A model generated the notes under the pieces. It had not been told where the DNA came from. It ran no database searches and saw nothing but the letters and a program-made list of their open reading frames with translations. Shown here in pieces: positions 44,221 through 57,612 of a stretch of DNA of 64,000 nucleotides (the first letter of the stretch is position 1; the number at the start of each line of letters is the position of its first letter). Location of the stretch: contig NC_015682.1 in the NCBI RefSeq assembly GCF_000215975.1, positions 186,001-250,000 of the forward strand. The letters are read 5' to 3'. The translations under genes were made by a program, and so were the position numbers. The stretch comes from Thermodesulfobacterium geofontis OPF15. Its GTDB lineage: Bacteria > Desulfobacterota > Thermodesulfobacteria > Thermodesulfobacteriales > Thermodesulfobacteriaceae.

Positions 44221-46095
44221 TTAGAATGTTTCGTTAGAAGTAGGTTCTTCTTGCTTTTCAATAGGCATGTAAGTGGGAAATTCCTGATATACGTGAGCTG
44301 TACCTTGCATAACACTTAACCAGACAGGACAGGCAATTCTTCCACCTGTTTCTCCTTTGGCTAAGGTTTTACCTTTATCATATCCCACCCAAACTCCACA
44401 GGTATAGCGAGGAGTATATCCTATAAACCAAGCATCTTTATAATCCTGAGTAGTCCCAGTTTTGCCAGCAACAGGAACTCCTAATGCCTTTGCACAGGTA
44501 CCTGTTCCATATTGTACTACTGCCTGCATAAATTCATTCATTACATAAGCAGTATAAGCTGAAATTACAGCTTTATTTTCTAAGGAATGCTGATATATAA
44601 TTTTAGAGGCGTCATAAATTTTATCATATATTTTTTCAATAAAATATGGTTTTACAAGAACTCCCATGTTAGGGAAAATAGAATAAATCCTTGTTAATTC
44701 TAAAGGAGATACCTCATAAGTTCCTAAAGCTATACTATAATTTAAAGGTTGATTATATTTAACTTCCAATTTTTCTAACATTTTCTGGATTCTTCCTAAT
44801 CCAGTTAATAAAGCTATTCTTACAGAAACAGTATTTCTTGAATAAGCTAATCCATCTTTTAGACTAACAGGCCCCATATATTTATTGTCATAATTTCCTG
44901 GACTCCAATCTTCACCTTTATTAGCTCCGGGAAGAGTTATAGGTTGATCTGGAATAATTGCAGTCGGAAGAAGGACTCCATCTTCTATCGCAGTTGCCCA
45001 AATAAATGGTTTAAAAGCTGATCCAGGTTGTCTTTTAGCTAAGAGTGCTCTATTATAAGATGATTGAGAGTAATTTCTACCTCCAATTAAAACCCTTACT
45101 CCCCCATCTTCATTGTTTAAACAAACTATAGCTATTTCTGGAGGCTCTCTATTAGCAAATATATGGTTTACAGTTCTTATGGCATTTTCATAAGCTCTTT
45201 TAGCCCACTCTAAATCTAAAGTAGTTTGAATTTTTAATCCTCCTTGTTCTATAATTTTTGAAGGAAGAATCTGATAAAGTTCATCTTTTACTGCATCTAT
45301 AAAATAAGCTGCATAGACAGGAATATTTACATTTTTAGGATTTAATATAATGGGTTGAGAAGAAACTTGTTGAGCAATCTCCCAAGAAATATAACCAACT
45401 TCCGCCATTCTTTTTAAAACATAATTTCTACGAGCTACAGCAAGTTGCGGATTACTTAAAGGACTATATTTTGATGGTGCAGCAGGAAGACCGGCAAGAG
45501 TAGCTGCTTCATTTAAATTAAGTTCCCAAACATGTTTATTAAAATAGGTTAAAGCTGCTGCTTCAACTCCGTAGGCTCCTTCACCTAAGTATATATGATT
45601 TAAATAAATAGTAAGAATTTCGTCTTTGGTGAGATGTTTTTCTATTTGCCAGGCAAGAATAATCTCTTTTATTTTTCTCTGAATGGTTCTTTCTGGAGAA
45701 AGTAAAAGTGCTCTTACTACTTGTTGAGTAATGGTGCTTCCACCTTGGACAATTTTTCCGTGGATAATGTTTTTATAAATAGCTCTTAATACTCCCCAAA
45801 AATCTATTCCCTTATGCTTATAAAAATTAGCATCTTCAGCAGCAACAAAAGCTTTTACTACATGAGAGGGTATCTTTTCTAAAGGAACAAAAATTCTTCT
45901 TTCTTCTCCAATATAACCTATAACATCTCCTCTTATATCTACTACTACATTAGTTTGTTTAGGTCTGTAATTTTTAAGTTGTGAAATACTTGGAAGAGTT
46001 ATTTTTAAGTAAAGAAAAAAGATGAGAAAAAGAATTCCTAAAAAGAGGGTAAAAGTTAAGAATAAAAGACCTATAATCTTTACAAAGGATTTCAT
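44221..46095 (-). CDS. Penicillin-binding protein 1A (bifunctional class A)
   Basis: A 624-residue peptidoglycan synthase. One N-terminal membrane helix (about 8-33) precedes the GT51 glycosyltransferase domain with AAEDANFYKHKG, QGGSTITQQVVRALLL and RKIKEIILAWQIEKHLTKDEILTIYLN. The transpeptidase domain has KRQPGSAFKPF (SxxK), SRNTVSVR (SxN) and KTGTTQDYKDAWFIGYTP (KTG). It polymerises and crosslinks glycan strands in the periplasm. It is shorter than E. coli PBP1A, lacking the extra OB-type insertion. The gene is adjacent to the 3' end of the rRNA operon and co-oriented with it. Confidence 0.95.
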   Translation of the reverse strand: MKSFVKIIGLLFLTFTLFLGILFLIFFLYLKITLPSISQLKNYRPKQTNVVVDIRGDVIGYIGEERRIFVPLEKIPSHVVKAFVAAEDANFYKHKGIDFWGVLRAIYKNIIHGKIVQGGSTITQQVVRALLLSPERTIQRKIKEIILAWQIEKHLTKDEILTIYLNHIYLGEGAYGVEAAALTYFNKHVWELNLNEAATLAGLPAAPSKYSPLSNPQLAVARRNYVLKRMAEVGYISWEIAQQVSSQPIILNPKNVNIPVYAAYFIDAVKDELYQILPSKIIEQGGLKIQTTLDLEWAKRAYENAIRTVNHIFANREPPEIAIVCLNNEDGGVRVLIGGRNYSQSSYNRALLAKRQPGSAFKPFIWATAIEDGVLLPTAIIPDQPITLPGANKGEDWSPGNYDNKYMGPVSLKDGLAYSRNTVSVRIALLTGLGRIQKMLEKLEVKYNQPLNYSIALGTYEVSPLELTRIYSIFPNMGVLVKPYFIEKIYDKIYDASKIIYQHSLENKAVISAYTAYVMNEFMQAVVQYGTGTCAKALGVPVAGKTGTTQDYKDAWFIGYTPRYTCGVWVGYDKGKTLAKGETGGRIACPVWLSVMQGTAHVYQEFPTYMPIEKQEEPTSNETF

Positions 46096-46149
46096 AATTG
46101 ATTACTTAAGATAATCGATTTTAGGAATTTTACAATGGATTTTTAGAAG

Positions 46150-46167
46150 ATTTAAAAATAAAAAAAT
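46150..46167 (-). terminator. T-rich end of the rRNA operon
   Basis: Directly after the 5S gene on the minus strand comes a run of seven T, one A and five T. The closed acceptor-like stem of 5S (CCCGGG ends) precedes it, so the 5S terminal helix plus this tract could end transcription. No separate hairpin is visible. Confidence 0.45.
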
Positions 46168-46285
46168 CCCGGGCACCGACCTACTCTCCCAGGGCGGTAA
46201 CGCCCCAGTACCATCGGCCCTGGAGGGCTTAACGACCGTGTTCGGAATGGGAACGGGTGTGGCCCCTCCGGTATAGGCACCCGGG
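46168..46285 (-). rRNA. 5S ribosomal RNA
   Basis: About 118 bases. The ends CCCGGGTGCC and GGTGCCCGGG pair, and the internal ACCCGTTCCCATTCCGAACA is the conserved 5S core. It follows the 23S gene with a 59-base gap. Confidence 0.95.
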
Positions 46286-46301
46286 AACTTAATATTTTTA
46301 A

Positions 46302-46344
46302 CAAGTGAATAGGGTATCCTTTGGAACTTTTAAGCTGGTACTGC

Positions 46345-46350
<6 letters not shown>
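46302..46350 (-). other. 3' arm of the 23S precursor processing stem
   Basis: This segment is complementary to 49370-49419 with small bulges: AGGGTATCCTTTGG against CCAAAGGATACCCT and TAAGCTGG against CCAGCTTA. The long helix would bring the 23S ends together for RNase III-type processing. Confidence 0.75.
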
Positions 46351-49369
<3,019 letters not shown>

Positions 49370-49374
<5 letters not shown>

Positions 49375-49419
49375 CAGGAACCAGCTTAAAGATGCCAAAG
49401 GATACCCTTATTCACTTGT
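49370..49419 (-). other. 5' arm of the 23S precursor processing stem
   Basis: Pairs with 46302-46350 across the 23S gene. One extra T forms a bulge in an otherwise near-perfect helix. Confidence 0.75.
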
Positions 49420-49455
49420 CAAAGATCAATCCTTTTTCCACCACTTATCAAAAAG

Positions 49456-49531
49456 TGGTGGAGGTGAACGGATTCGAACCGTCGACCTCCGGCTTGCAAA
49501 GCCGGCGCTCTCCCAGCTGAGCTACACCCCC
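49456..49531 (-). tRNA. tRNA-Ala (anticodon TGC), rRNA spacer
   Basis: Acceptor GGGGGTG pairs with CACCTCC. The anticodon loop TTTGCAA gives TGC. The T arm has GGTTCGAAT. Discriminator A and an encoded CCA (49456-49458) are present, unlike the other tRNAs in this window. It lies between tRNA-Ile and 23S, the usual order. Confidence 0.95.
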
Positions 49532-49540
49532 ACACAAAAA

Positions 49541-49616
<76 letters not shown>

Positions 49617-49643
49617 ACAATCCGTTCACCTAAAAATTTTATA

Positions 49644-49666
49644 TGAATAGCGTCCGTTGGGACTCC
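49644..49666 (-). other. 3' arm of the 16S precursor processing stem
   Basis: GAATAGCGTCCGTT on the plus strand is complementary to AACGGACGCTATTC at 51335-51348, and the pairing continues outward with few mismatches. The helix flanks the whole 16S gene. Confidence 0.75.
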
Positions 49667-49681
49667 TTAAATTTCTCCTTA

Positions 49682-51262
<1,581 letters not shown>

Positions 51263-51325
51263 AATTTGTCCCGGCTCAATTTACCTACCCTTAAGGTAGG
51301 TAAAGAGGCCGCAAGCTTAATTTGC

Positions 51326-51349
51326 GGAGCCCCAAACGGACGCTATTCA
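51326..51349 (-). other. 5' arm of the 16S precursor processing stem
   Basis: Complementary to 49644-49666 across the 16S gene, forming a helix of at least 14 uninterrupted pairs. Confidence 0.75.
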
Positions 51350-51379
51350 ATTTTCAAAGATCAAAAACACACTATTAAA

Positions 51380-51408
51380 AATATAAATTAGCTTTTAAAC
51401 TTTGTCAA
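51380..51408 (-). promoter_or_regulatory. rRNA promoter P2
   Basis: On the minus strand TTGACA (51408-51403) and TATATT (51385-51380) are 17 bases apart. It lies about 30 bases before the processing stem of 16S, downstream of P1. Confidence 0.65.
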
Positions 51409-51448
51409 GAGGTTAAAAAATTCAAAGATCTAAATGACGCAATAAAAA

Positions 51449-51476
51449 ATTATAATATTTTAAAATTTTTTGTCAA
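51449..51476 (-). promoter_or_regulatory. rRNA promoter P1
   Basis: Consensus -35 TTGACA (51476-51471) and consensus -10 TATAAT (51454-51449) with a 16-base spacer on the minus strand. It lies just downstream of the tRNA-Ala(GGC) gene and is the best-matching promoter seen in the window. Confidence 0.8.
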
Positions 51477-51498
51477 GAGCTTTTTTAAAAATAAAATG

Positions 51499-51570
51499 TG
51501 GAGCCGGTGGGACTTGAACCCACGACCTCGTGAATGCCATTCACGCGCTCTCCCTCTGAGCTACGGCCCC
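51499..51570 (-). tRNA. tRNA-Ala (anticodon GGC)
   Basis: Acceptor GGGGCCG pairs with CGGCTCC, with A as discriminator. The anticodon stem CGTGA/TCACG carries loop ATGGCAT, giving GGC. The T arm has GGTTCAAGT. No CCA is encoded. It lies about 300 bases upstream of 16S and has its own promoter at 51584-51612, so it may be read together with the rRNA operon. Confidence 0.93.
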
Positions 51571-51583
51571 TTAATTTTTACTA

Positions 51584-51612
51584 AATATAGTCTTTTTAAT
51601 CTTTTTTGTCAA
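51584..51612 (-). promoter_or_regulatory. Promoter of tRNA-Ala(GGC)
   Basis: TTGACA (51612-51607) and TATATT (51589-51584) with a 17-base spacer on the minus strand, 13 bases before the tRNA. The -35 overlaps the last codons of the hemerythrin-GGDEF-EAL gene. Confidence 0.65.
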
Positions 51613-53255
51613 GAGATAAGTTTTTTAAAATCTTCTATCGATATAGGTTTGCAAAAATAAAAACTTTGAAATAAATCTACATTTAAATTTTTTAATGCCT
51701 CAGCAATTTCCCTATTTTCTACAAACTCCGCTACAGTTTTTATACCTAAATCCTTAGCTATAGAAACAATCCCCTTAACAATATTATAACATTTTTTAGA
51801 TTTATTGATTTGACGAATTAAATTTCCATCAATTTTTAAAAACTTTGGATCTACTTTCAATAAAGAAGTAAAAGAAGCATATCCAGACCCAAAATCATCT
51901 ATAGCAATACCTATTTTTTCGCTTTTAGTTTCAGAGGATATAACTTGAAAAACATCAAGAAAATTGATTATAGAAGATTCAGTAATTTCCAATACAACAA
52001 AAATTTCATGTGTTTTTGCTATATCTTTCCATAATTTTAATTCCTCTGACAAAAAGAGGGCTTTATTATAAGAGTTTACACTTTTATTAATAAAAATATA
52101 CCTATTTTTAAAAAGTTCTAAAACTTCATCCTTAATAATTTCTTCAGTAAGAACCGCTTCCAAATCCTCTATATATCCAAGTTCATAGGCATATTTTATA
52201 AAAGTACCAGCACTGATTACGTTTTTCTTTTCATCTAAAATTCTTATTAAAACTTCACCTCCCATAATTTTTAGAGTATAAGCATCAAATATGGGTTGAA
52301 TATAGGGAATTACAAGGCGTTCTCTAATAGCTCTTTCTAACAAACTTCTAATTTTATTTAACTTCTCCAATTCTTTTAAAAATTTAGAATCAAAAAATAC
52401 CCACTTATTTCTTCCTTCCCTCTTAGCTATTTGAAGAGCAATCTCAGCAGAATTTAACAATTTAAAAGCTTCATCTCCATCATGAGGATAAAGAGCTACA
52501 CCTATAGAAACGCTTAAATGTATAGTCTGATTATTGGCTTTAAATCTAAAATTTTTAACTTTATCTACTAACTCTTCTAAAAATCCTATGAGCTCTAAAA
52601 AGGTATAATTTAGTAAACCTATTAAAATTTGATTTTCTTTATATTTTCCGAAAATAACATTTGGTGTATGAAAATGCTCCTTTAAAAATAAAGAAAAATC
52701 TTTTAAAAGGAAATCAGTAATTTCTGCTCCTAAGGTTAAGGAAAGAAAAGAATAATCTTCTATTTCTAAAACAATAAGAGCAATATCTTCTATAAATTTT
52801 TCTTTTGCCCTGTTTATAAAATCCTGTAATGTATCAAAAAAGGCTTCCTTAGACAAAAATTCAGTAAGTGAATCAATTCTAAGGTTTAAATATAAATTAA
52901 AGGTTTTGTCAAAAGTATTTAGATGATCTATTAGTAAATTTTCTAATAGTCCTACGAGTTCATAACTTAAATCTAATTTCTGGATATCACTTTTAAAGAA
53001 TAAATATTCTATCTTTTTCCTAATTAATTGATGCTCTCTTTTGTGGAATTCTAAATCTGGATACTTATATTCTTTCATTAAATTTTCTTCTTTATTAAAA
53101 TAATCTTCTAAAAAGAAAACAAACTGATTTAAAAAATCAGAAACTTTTTCAGCCCTATTCTCTTTTAGAGCACCTTTTATACTTTCTAAAGCTTGAAATA
53201 AATTTTCATACTCCCTTTTAAGTTTTGAATTTTTCAAAAAAATGAAATTATCCAT
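51609..53255 (-). CDS. Hemerythrin-GGDEF-EAL protein, probable c-di-GMP phosphodiesterase
   Basis: A 548-residue three-domain protein. Residues 1-125 look like a bacteriohemerythrin, with a di-iron ligand set in NKEENLM (E56/E57), HKREH (H71, H75) and HLNTFD (H111, D116); the first His of the canonical set is not obvious. A GGDEF-fold domain (about 130-300) has YKENQ at 205-209 where GGDEF is expected, so no cyclase activity. The EAL domain (about 305-548) keeps EVLIRI, EITESS, DDFGSGYASF, a KIDGNLI segment and AEFVEN, so c-di-GMP hydrolysis is likely. This suggests an oxygen- or redox-sensing phosphodiesterase. No signal peptide or membrane segment. Confidence 0.85.
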   Translation of the reverse strand: MDNFIFLKNSKLKREYENLFQALESIKGALKENRAEKVSDFLNQFVFFLEDYFNKEENLMKEYKYPDLEFHKREHQLIRKKIEYLFFKSDIQKLDLSYELVGLLENLLIDHLNTFDKTFNLYLNLRIDSLTEFLSKEAFFDTLQDFINRAKEKFIEDIALIVLEIEDYSFLSLTLGAEITDFLLKDFSLFLKEHFHTPNVIFGKYKENQILIGLLNYTFLELIGFLEELVDKVKNFRFKANNQTIHLSVSIGVALYPHDGDEAFKLLNSAEIALQIAKREGRNKWVFFDSKFLKELEKLNKIRSLLERAIRERLVIPYIQPIFDAYTLKIMGGEVLIRILDEKKNVISAGTFIKYAYELGYIEDLEAVLTEEIIKDEVLELFKNRYIFINKSVNSYNKALFLSEELKLWKDIAKTHEIFVVLEITESSIINFLDVFQVISSETKSEKIGIAIDDFGSGYASFTSLLKVDPKFLKIDGNLIRQINKSKKCYNIVKGIVSIAKDLGIKTVAEFVENREIAEALKNLNVDLFQSFYFCKPISIEDFKKLIS

Positions 53256-53320
53256 GCTTTTTATTGATTTTCTATTATACCATATCGGTTGATTCCAAAA
53301 AAACTGTTAAAGATTTTTTT

Positions 53321-55342
53321 CTAAATAAAAGTAGATTTTAGAGAATAAGAAATGGGATCCTCAAGAAATATTAAAGCTTTGTTTAATTGTTCTTCAGATC
53401 CTATAAGTATTAAAATATCTTTTTCTTTAAAGGAGAGATTAGCAGGAGGATTAACTATAAATTCTTCTCCTCTTTTTATAGCTATAATTGTAGCTCCTGT
53501 TTTGGATCTAAGATCAAGAGCTCTAATTGTTAATCCAATTAAAGGGCTTTCTTTTTTAATTAAATAAGTTTCAGTAGCTACATCTTTTAAAAATTCTAAA
53601 TTCTCAATACTTTCTAAAAGCGGTTTTTCTAATGTCCTAAAAGCTTTATAATAATTTTTCCTTAAAGCTTCTAAAAGTTCAAAAATTACATTTCTTGGAA
53701 CTTTGTAATAGTGAAGAACCTTAGCAAATATTTCTATAGAGGCTTCAAATTCTTCGGGTATTACTTCATTAGCACCAAGTTTTATTAAATCTTCAATCTC
53801 TGCTACAAATCTTGTTCTTACTATAATATAAAGATTTGGATTTTCTTTACGAGCAAGAAAGGTAATTTTCCTAGCAGAAATATTGTCCCCAATAACGATA
53901 ACCAAAGTTTTTGCTGTTTTAATCCCTAATTTTCTTAAAACTTCAATATTGGTAGCATCTCCAAAAAAGATAGGTTCTCCCCTACTTTTGTAAGTTTTTA
54001 CTGTATTAGGATTAAGATCAACAATTACATAGGGAATTTTTAAAGTTTTTAAACCATAAACAATATTTTGCCCTCCCACTCCATATCCTACAACAATGGT
54101 ATGATCTTTTAAATAGGCTTTTTCTTCTTCCCTTTTTTCTTCTCTTATTTTTTTCAGTCTTAAATAGCTTTTATAGGATATTTTTTCAAGAAGAAGATCA
54201 GTTAATTTATGAGACCTATCAATTGAGAATGGAGTTAAAAATAAGGTAATCATAGAGGATCCTATAAAAAGTTGGTACCAATTCTCTTCAAGTAATCCGT
54301 ATTTTTTACCTTCTAAAGCAAGAACTAAAGAAAATTCTCCTATTTGAGAAAGTATAAAACCTGTTAATAAGGAAATTCTTAAGCTTTTACTTATAAAGAG
54401 TGTAGAGAAAAAGATTCCTACAAATTTAATTAAAAAAATTAGAAGAACAATTAAAATAGTCAATTTTAGATTAGCAAAAAGAAAATACGGTTTTAAAAGA
54501 AGTCCTATAGAAATAAAAAATATAGCCATTAACAAATCTTTAAAAGGTTTAATTTCAGCTACAGTTTGAAGTGCATACTCTGATTCGGAAATCACAATTC
54601 CTGCTAAAAAAGCTCCTAAGGCTAAAGAAAGTCCTAATTTATAAGAGAAAAGGGCAGTTCCCAAAGATAAAACCAAAATAGTCATAAGAAATAACTCTCT
54701 ACTACGAGTTTTTACGATCTGATGTAAAATTAAAGGGAAAAAATAAAGAGAAACTATAAAGGTGCAACCAAGTATAGCTAAAGATTTACTAAAAACAAAT
54801 AAAATATCTTTTATGGAACCCTCTTCTTTACTTAAAATTGGAATAAGAAGCATTATAAGTATTACACATAAATCTTGAAAAATTAAAATACCAAAACAGA
54901 CTCTACCATAAGAGGTAGTAAGCTCCCCTTTATCCATCAAAATTTTTAATACTAAAGCAGTGCTACTCATAGCTATAAGAGATCCAAAGAAAATGCCAAT
55001 TTTTAGGGATTTATTAAGAAAAAGTAAAGTGATAGTAGAAACGATAAAAATAGTTAATCCTACTTGAATAAAGCCTGCAAATAAGATTTCTCTTCTGTAG
55101 GCTATTAACTTTTTTATTGAAAATTCAACTCCAATAAGAAACATTAAAAAAATAATCCCAAACTCTGCAAAGGTTTCAATTAGATGGGCATCGTGAATTA
55201 AGCCTAATACAGAAGGTCCTACTATGATTCCTGTGAGTAAAAAACCAATAATAGGAGATATTTTAAATCTTATAAAGATTGTACTTATTATAATGGCAAA
55301 TAAAGATATAATGAGAAAACTTCTAAGTAATTCAAAAAGCAT
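53321..55342 (-). CDS. Kef-type K+/H+ antiporter with TrkA-N and TrkA-C domains
   Basis: A 673-residue CPA2-family transporter. About 12 membrane segments fill residues 1-385 (FEFGIIFLMFLIGVEFS-like helices, FGSLIAMSSTALVLKIL). The cytoplasmic part has a RCK/TrkA-N Rossmann domain, HTIVVGYGVGGQNIVYGLK at about 415-433 with FFGDATNIEVL, and a TrkA-C domain at the end (about 590-665). It would exchange K+ or Na+ for protons under nucleotide control. The KefB/KefC glutathione-specific partner is not seen, so specificity is open. Confidence 0.88.
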   Translation of the reverse strand: MLFELLRSFLIISLFAIIISTIFIRFKISPIIGFLLTGIIVGPSVLGLIHDAHLIETFAEFGIIFLMFLIGVEFSIKKLIAYRREILFAGFIQVGLTIFIVSTITLLFLNKSLKIGIFFGSLIAMSSTALVLKILMDKGELTTSYGRVCFGILIFQDLCVILIMLLIPILSKEEGSIKDILFVFSKSLAILGCTFIVSLYFFPLILHQIVKTRSRELFLMTILVLSLGTALFSYKLGLSLALGAFLAGIVISESEYALQTVAEIKPFKDLLMAIFFISIGLLLKPYFLFANLKLTILIVLLIFLIKFVGIFFSTLFISKSLRISLLTGFILSQIGEFSLVLALEGKKYGLLEENWYQLFIGSSMITLFLTPFSIDRSHKLTDLLLEKISYKSYLRLKKIREEKREEEKAYLKDHTIVVGYGVGGQNIVYGLKTLKIPYVIVDLNPNTVKTYKSRGEPIFFGDATNIEVLRKLGIKTAKTLVIVIGDNISARKITFLARKENPNLYIIVRTRFVAEIEDLIKLGANEVIPEEFEASIEIFAKVLHYYKVPRNVIFELLEALRKNYYKAFRTLEKPLLESIENLEFLKDVATETYLIKKESPLIGLTIRALDLRSKTGATIIAIKRGEEFIVNPPANLSFKEKDILILIGSEEQLNKALIFLEDPISYSLKSTFI

Positions 55343-55374
55343 ATATTAAATGAATAATAATTCAGAAATTTACA

Positions 55375-55401
55375 AAAATAAATAGAGGGGGGAGAACCCC
55401 C
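55375..55401 (-). terminator. Intrinsic terminator after the FKBP gene
   Basis: GGGGG (55388-55392) and CCCCC (55397-55401) form a hairpin with a 4-base loop. On the minus strand it is followed by a TCTATTTATTTTT tract. It lies 13 bases downstream of the slyD-like stop, so it ends the adh-ispF-FKBP transcription or at least the FKBP gene. Confidence 0.8.
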
Positions 55402-55413
55402 AAAAGAAAATTC

Positions 55414-55878
55414 TTAAAGAATTAAATCTTCTTCATCCAGATTATAAATCTTCAAAAGTTTAATATGGAAGTAAAGGTCTTCACCTGCTAAAGGTGGGTT
55501 AAGGTCAAGAACAAGTTCGGTATCAGTTACTTTTACGATGGTAGCTGGGAAATTCATTTCTCCTCGAGGCGTATCCACTATAAGATTTAACATTAATCCT
55601 TCCTCTGGTTCTACATCAATATTTAGAGCATCTCTGGGTATAGTTCTAACTAAATTTTCATCTCTTGGACCAAAGGCCTTATCATAAGGAATTAAAACTT
55701 CCTTTTCCTCTCCCTCTTCCATTCCAATAAGAGCTTCAGAAAGTCCAGGGATTATTTCAGGGGAGCCAACTTGAAAAATAAAGGGTTCTCCATTATAAGT
55801 ATTCTCAAAAATCTCCCCATTCTTTAATTTTCCAATACAATGAATACTTACTACATCACCAATTTGAACCTTACGCAT
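55414..55878 (-). CDS. FKBP-type peptidyl-prolyl isomerase, SlyD-like
   Basis: A 154-residue SlyD-type isomerase and chaperone. VQIGDVVSIHCIGKLKNGEIFENT, GSPEIIPGLSEALIGMEEGEEKEV and AFGPRDENLV define the FKBP half, interrupted by the IF chaperone insert (about 75-125: RTIPRDALNIDVEPEEGLML). LVLDLNPPLAGEDLYFHIKLL closes the FKBP fold. The His-rich metal-binding tail of E. coli SlyD is absent; the C-terminus is acidic instead. Cytoplasmic, single gene with its own terminator. Confidence 0.9.
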   Translation of the reverse strand: MRKVQIGDVVSIHCIGKLKNGEIFENTYNGEPFIFQVGSPEIIPGLSEALIGMEEGEEKEVLIPYDKAFGPRDENLVRTIPRDALNIDVEPEEGLMLNLIVDTPRGEMNFPATIVKVTDTELVLDLNPPLAGEDLYFHIKLLKIYNLDEEDLIL

Positions 55879-56017
55879 CTTAAACTCCTTTAAATTTTAA
55901 TTTGATAGAAGTTGAGATTTTAGAGAATAGGACTCTAAAAACTCAACCTTCTATCTTAAGAAGAAGAGTAACATATAATAAAAAAAATACAAGCTTAAGA
56001 ATTTTAGCTTTAATTTT

Positions 56018-56494
56018 TTATTTAGTTAAAACAACCAAACAAAAGCAAGCTATAGCTTCAATTTGGAGAGATTCCATTAGTCCTTCTGTAGTTTTTGCTT
56101 TTATTCCTATATTTGAAGGATCTATTTTTAGTTTTTCAGAAAGTAAATTTTTCATTTTTTCATAAAAAGGAGAAAGTTTTGGTTTATCACATATAAAGGT
56201 TAGATCTATTTGAGAAATCTTAAATCCTTTTTTTTCTACAAGTTCTAAAGTTTTTTCCAAAAGTTTTATACTATCTATGTCTTTATATTGAGGATCTTTA
56301 TCAGAAAAGATAGTTCCTATATCAGGAAGACCAGAAGCTGATAGCATAGCATCTATAAGAGCATGTAATCCTACATCCCCATCTGAATGCCCTAAAAGAC
56401 CCTTTTCAAAAGGAATTTCTATTCCACAAAGCTTTAATTTTCTGCCTGGAACTAATTTGTGAAGATCAAATCCTATGGAAACTTTAAAATTCAT
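56018..56494 (-). CDS. ispF: 2-C-methyl-D-erythritol 2,4-cyclodiphosphate synthase
   Basis: A 158-residue enzyme of the non-mevalonate isoprenoid pathway. IGFDLHKLVPGRKLKLCGIEIP supplies the Asp and His zinc ligands, GLLGHSDGDVGLHALIDAML the next His and the loop, and IKAKTTEGLMES the conserved Thr-Glu end. Length is normal. Its start overlaps the ADH stop by four bases (ATGA), and no ispD lies next to it. Confidence 0.94.
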   Translation of the reverse strand: MNFKVSIGFDLHKLVPGRKLKLCGIEIPFEKGLLGHSDGDVGLHALIDAMLSASGLPDIGTIFSDKDPQYKDIDSIKLLEKTLELVEKKGFKISQIDLTFICDKPKLSPFYEKMKNLLSEKLKIDPSNIGIKAKTTEGLMESLQIEAIACFCLVVLTK

Positions 56495-57522
56495 TCTATT
56501 ATTTTTAAAACTTTTGCTCCTTTAATTTTTTTATTTTTAATATCTATTAAAGCCTGATTAGCTTTCTCAAAAGGGTAAATTTCTATTTCTGGTTTAATAT
56601 TGAAAACTTCTACAAGTTGCAAAAATTCTTTAATATCCTTTCTGGTTACATTAGCTACACTTTTAATTTCCTTTTCTAACCAAAGATCACGAGCATAATC
56701 TAAATTTAAAAGAGCTTCCTTATCCTTATCTTCCTTTCTTATGGCATTTATTACAAGTCTTCCTCCGGGAACAAGATATTTTAGAATAGTAAGAGGAGGT
56801 TTCCAAACAGGAGTTGTATCTATAGCACAATGAAGTTTTTGGGGAGGCTCTTCTTCTATATCTCCTACCCAGAAAGCTCCAAGACTTAAAGCTAATTCTC
56901 TTTGTTTGGGATTTCTTGCAAATACAAAAACTTTAGAAAATGGGAAAAGAGCTTTAATAGTTTTTAAAACAAGGTGTCCAGAAGCACCAAAACCCACAAG
57001 TCCTATATTTTGTTCATCTCTTGGATTAGCTAATTTTATAGACCTATAACCTATAGCTCCAGCACAAAAAAGGGGAGCGCATTCTTCATAGGAAAAAGTT
57101 TTAGGTAGAGGAAAAGCAAAATTTTCTTTTATTTTAAAATATTCTGCATAACCCCCTTGAGCATCTTTACCTGTAGCTTTAAATTGGGAACAAAGATTTT
57201 CTAATCCCCTTTTACAATATTCGCATTTTTCACAAGAAAAATAAATCCACCCAGCTCCTACTCTATCACCTATTTTAAATTTGGTTACTTCTTCACCTAT
57301 TTTAACTACCTCTCCTACTATTTGATGCCCAGGAATGATAGGAAAAAAAGATGGTTGGGCTCTGCCTTCAATTTCGTCTATTTCAGTATGGCAAATCCCA
57401 CAAGCATAAACTTTTATAACAATCTCATCTTTTTTTGGTTCAGGATCATCTATTTCTACCAATTTTAAAGGATTAGTATTTTCAGATATATGAGTAATCT
57501 CCTCTATTACCCAAGCTTTCAT
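56491..57522 (-). CDS. Zinc-dependent alcohol dehydrogenase
   Basis: A 343-residue medium-chain dehydrogenase. The catalytic zinc ligands are Cys in YACGICHTE and His in IIPGHQIVGEV; the structural zinc cysteines are CEKCEYCKRGLENLC. The Rossmann motif is GLVGFGASGHL. The LQGGYAEY-like GGYAEYFK and the overall length fit the propanol-preferring AdhA group. Direction and substrate in this organism are unknown. It overlaps ispF by four bases and is divergent from ssb. Confidence 0.85.
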   Translation of the reverse strand: MKAWVIEEITHISENTNPLKLVEIDDPEPKKDEIVIKVYACGICHTEIDEIEGRAQPSFFPIIPGHQIVGEVVKIGEEVTKFKIGDRVGAGWIYFSCEKCEYCKRGLENLCSQFKATGKDAQGGYAEYFKIKENFAFPLPKTFSYEECAPLFCAGAIGYRSIKLANPRDEQNIGLVGFGASGHLVLKTIKALFPFSKVFVFARNPKQRELALSLGAFWVGDIEEEPPQKLHCAIDTTPVWKPPLTILKYLVPGGRLVINAIRKEDKDKEALLNLDYARDLWLEKEIKSVANVTRKDIKEFLQLVEVFNIKPEIEIYPFEKANQALIDIKNKKIKGAKVLKIIE

Positions 57523-57612
57523 AATTTTTAAATTTTAATACAAGAAATTAAATTTTGAATTGCAAAAAATCTAATTGAAAAAATTGAAAAGTAGAATATC
57601 ATTAAAATTAAA

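Noticed and set aside
55902-56165. Open frame opposite ispF
   Set aside because: Mostly antisense to ispF, which has clear family motifs, and the remaining part has no similarity or ribosome site.
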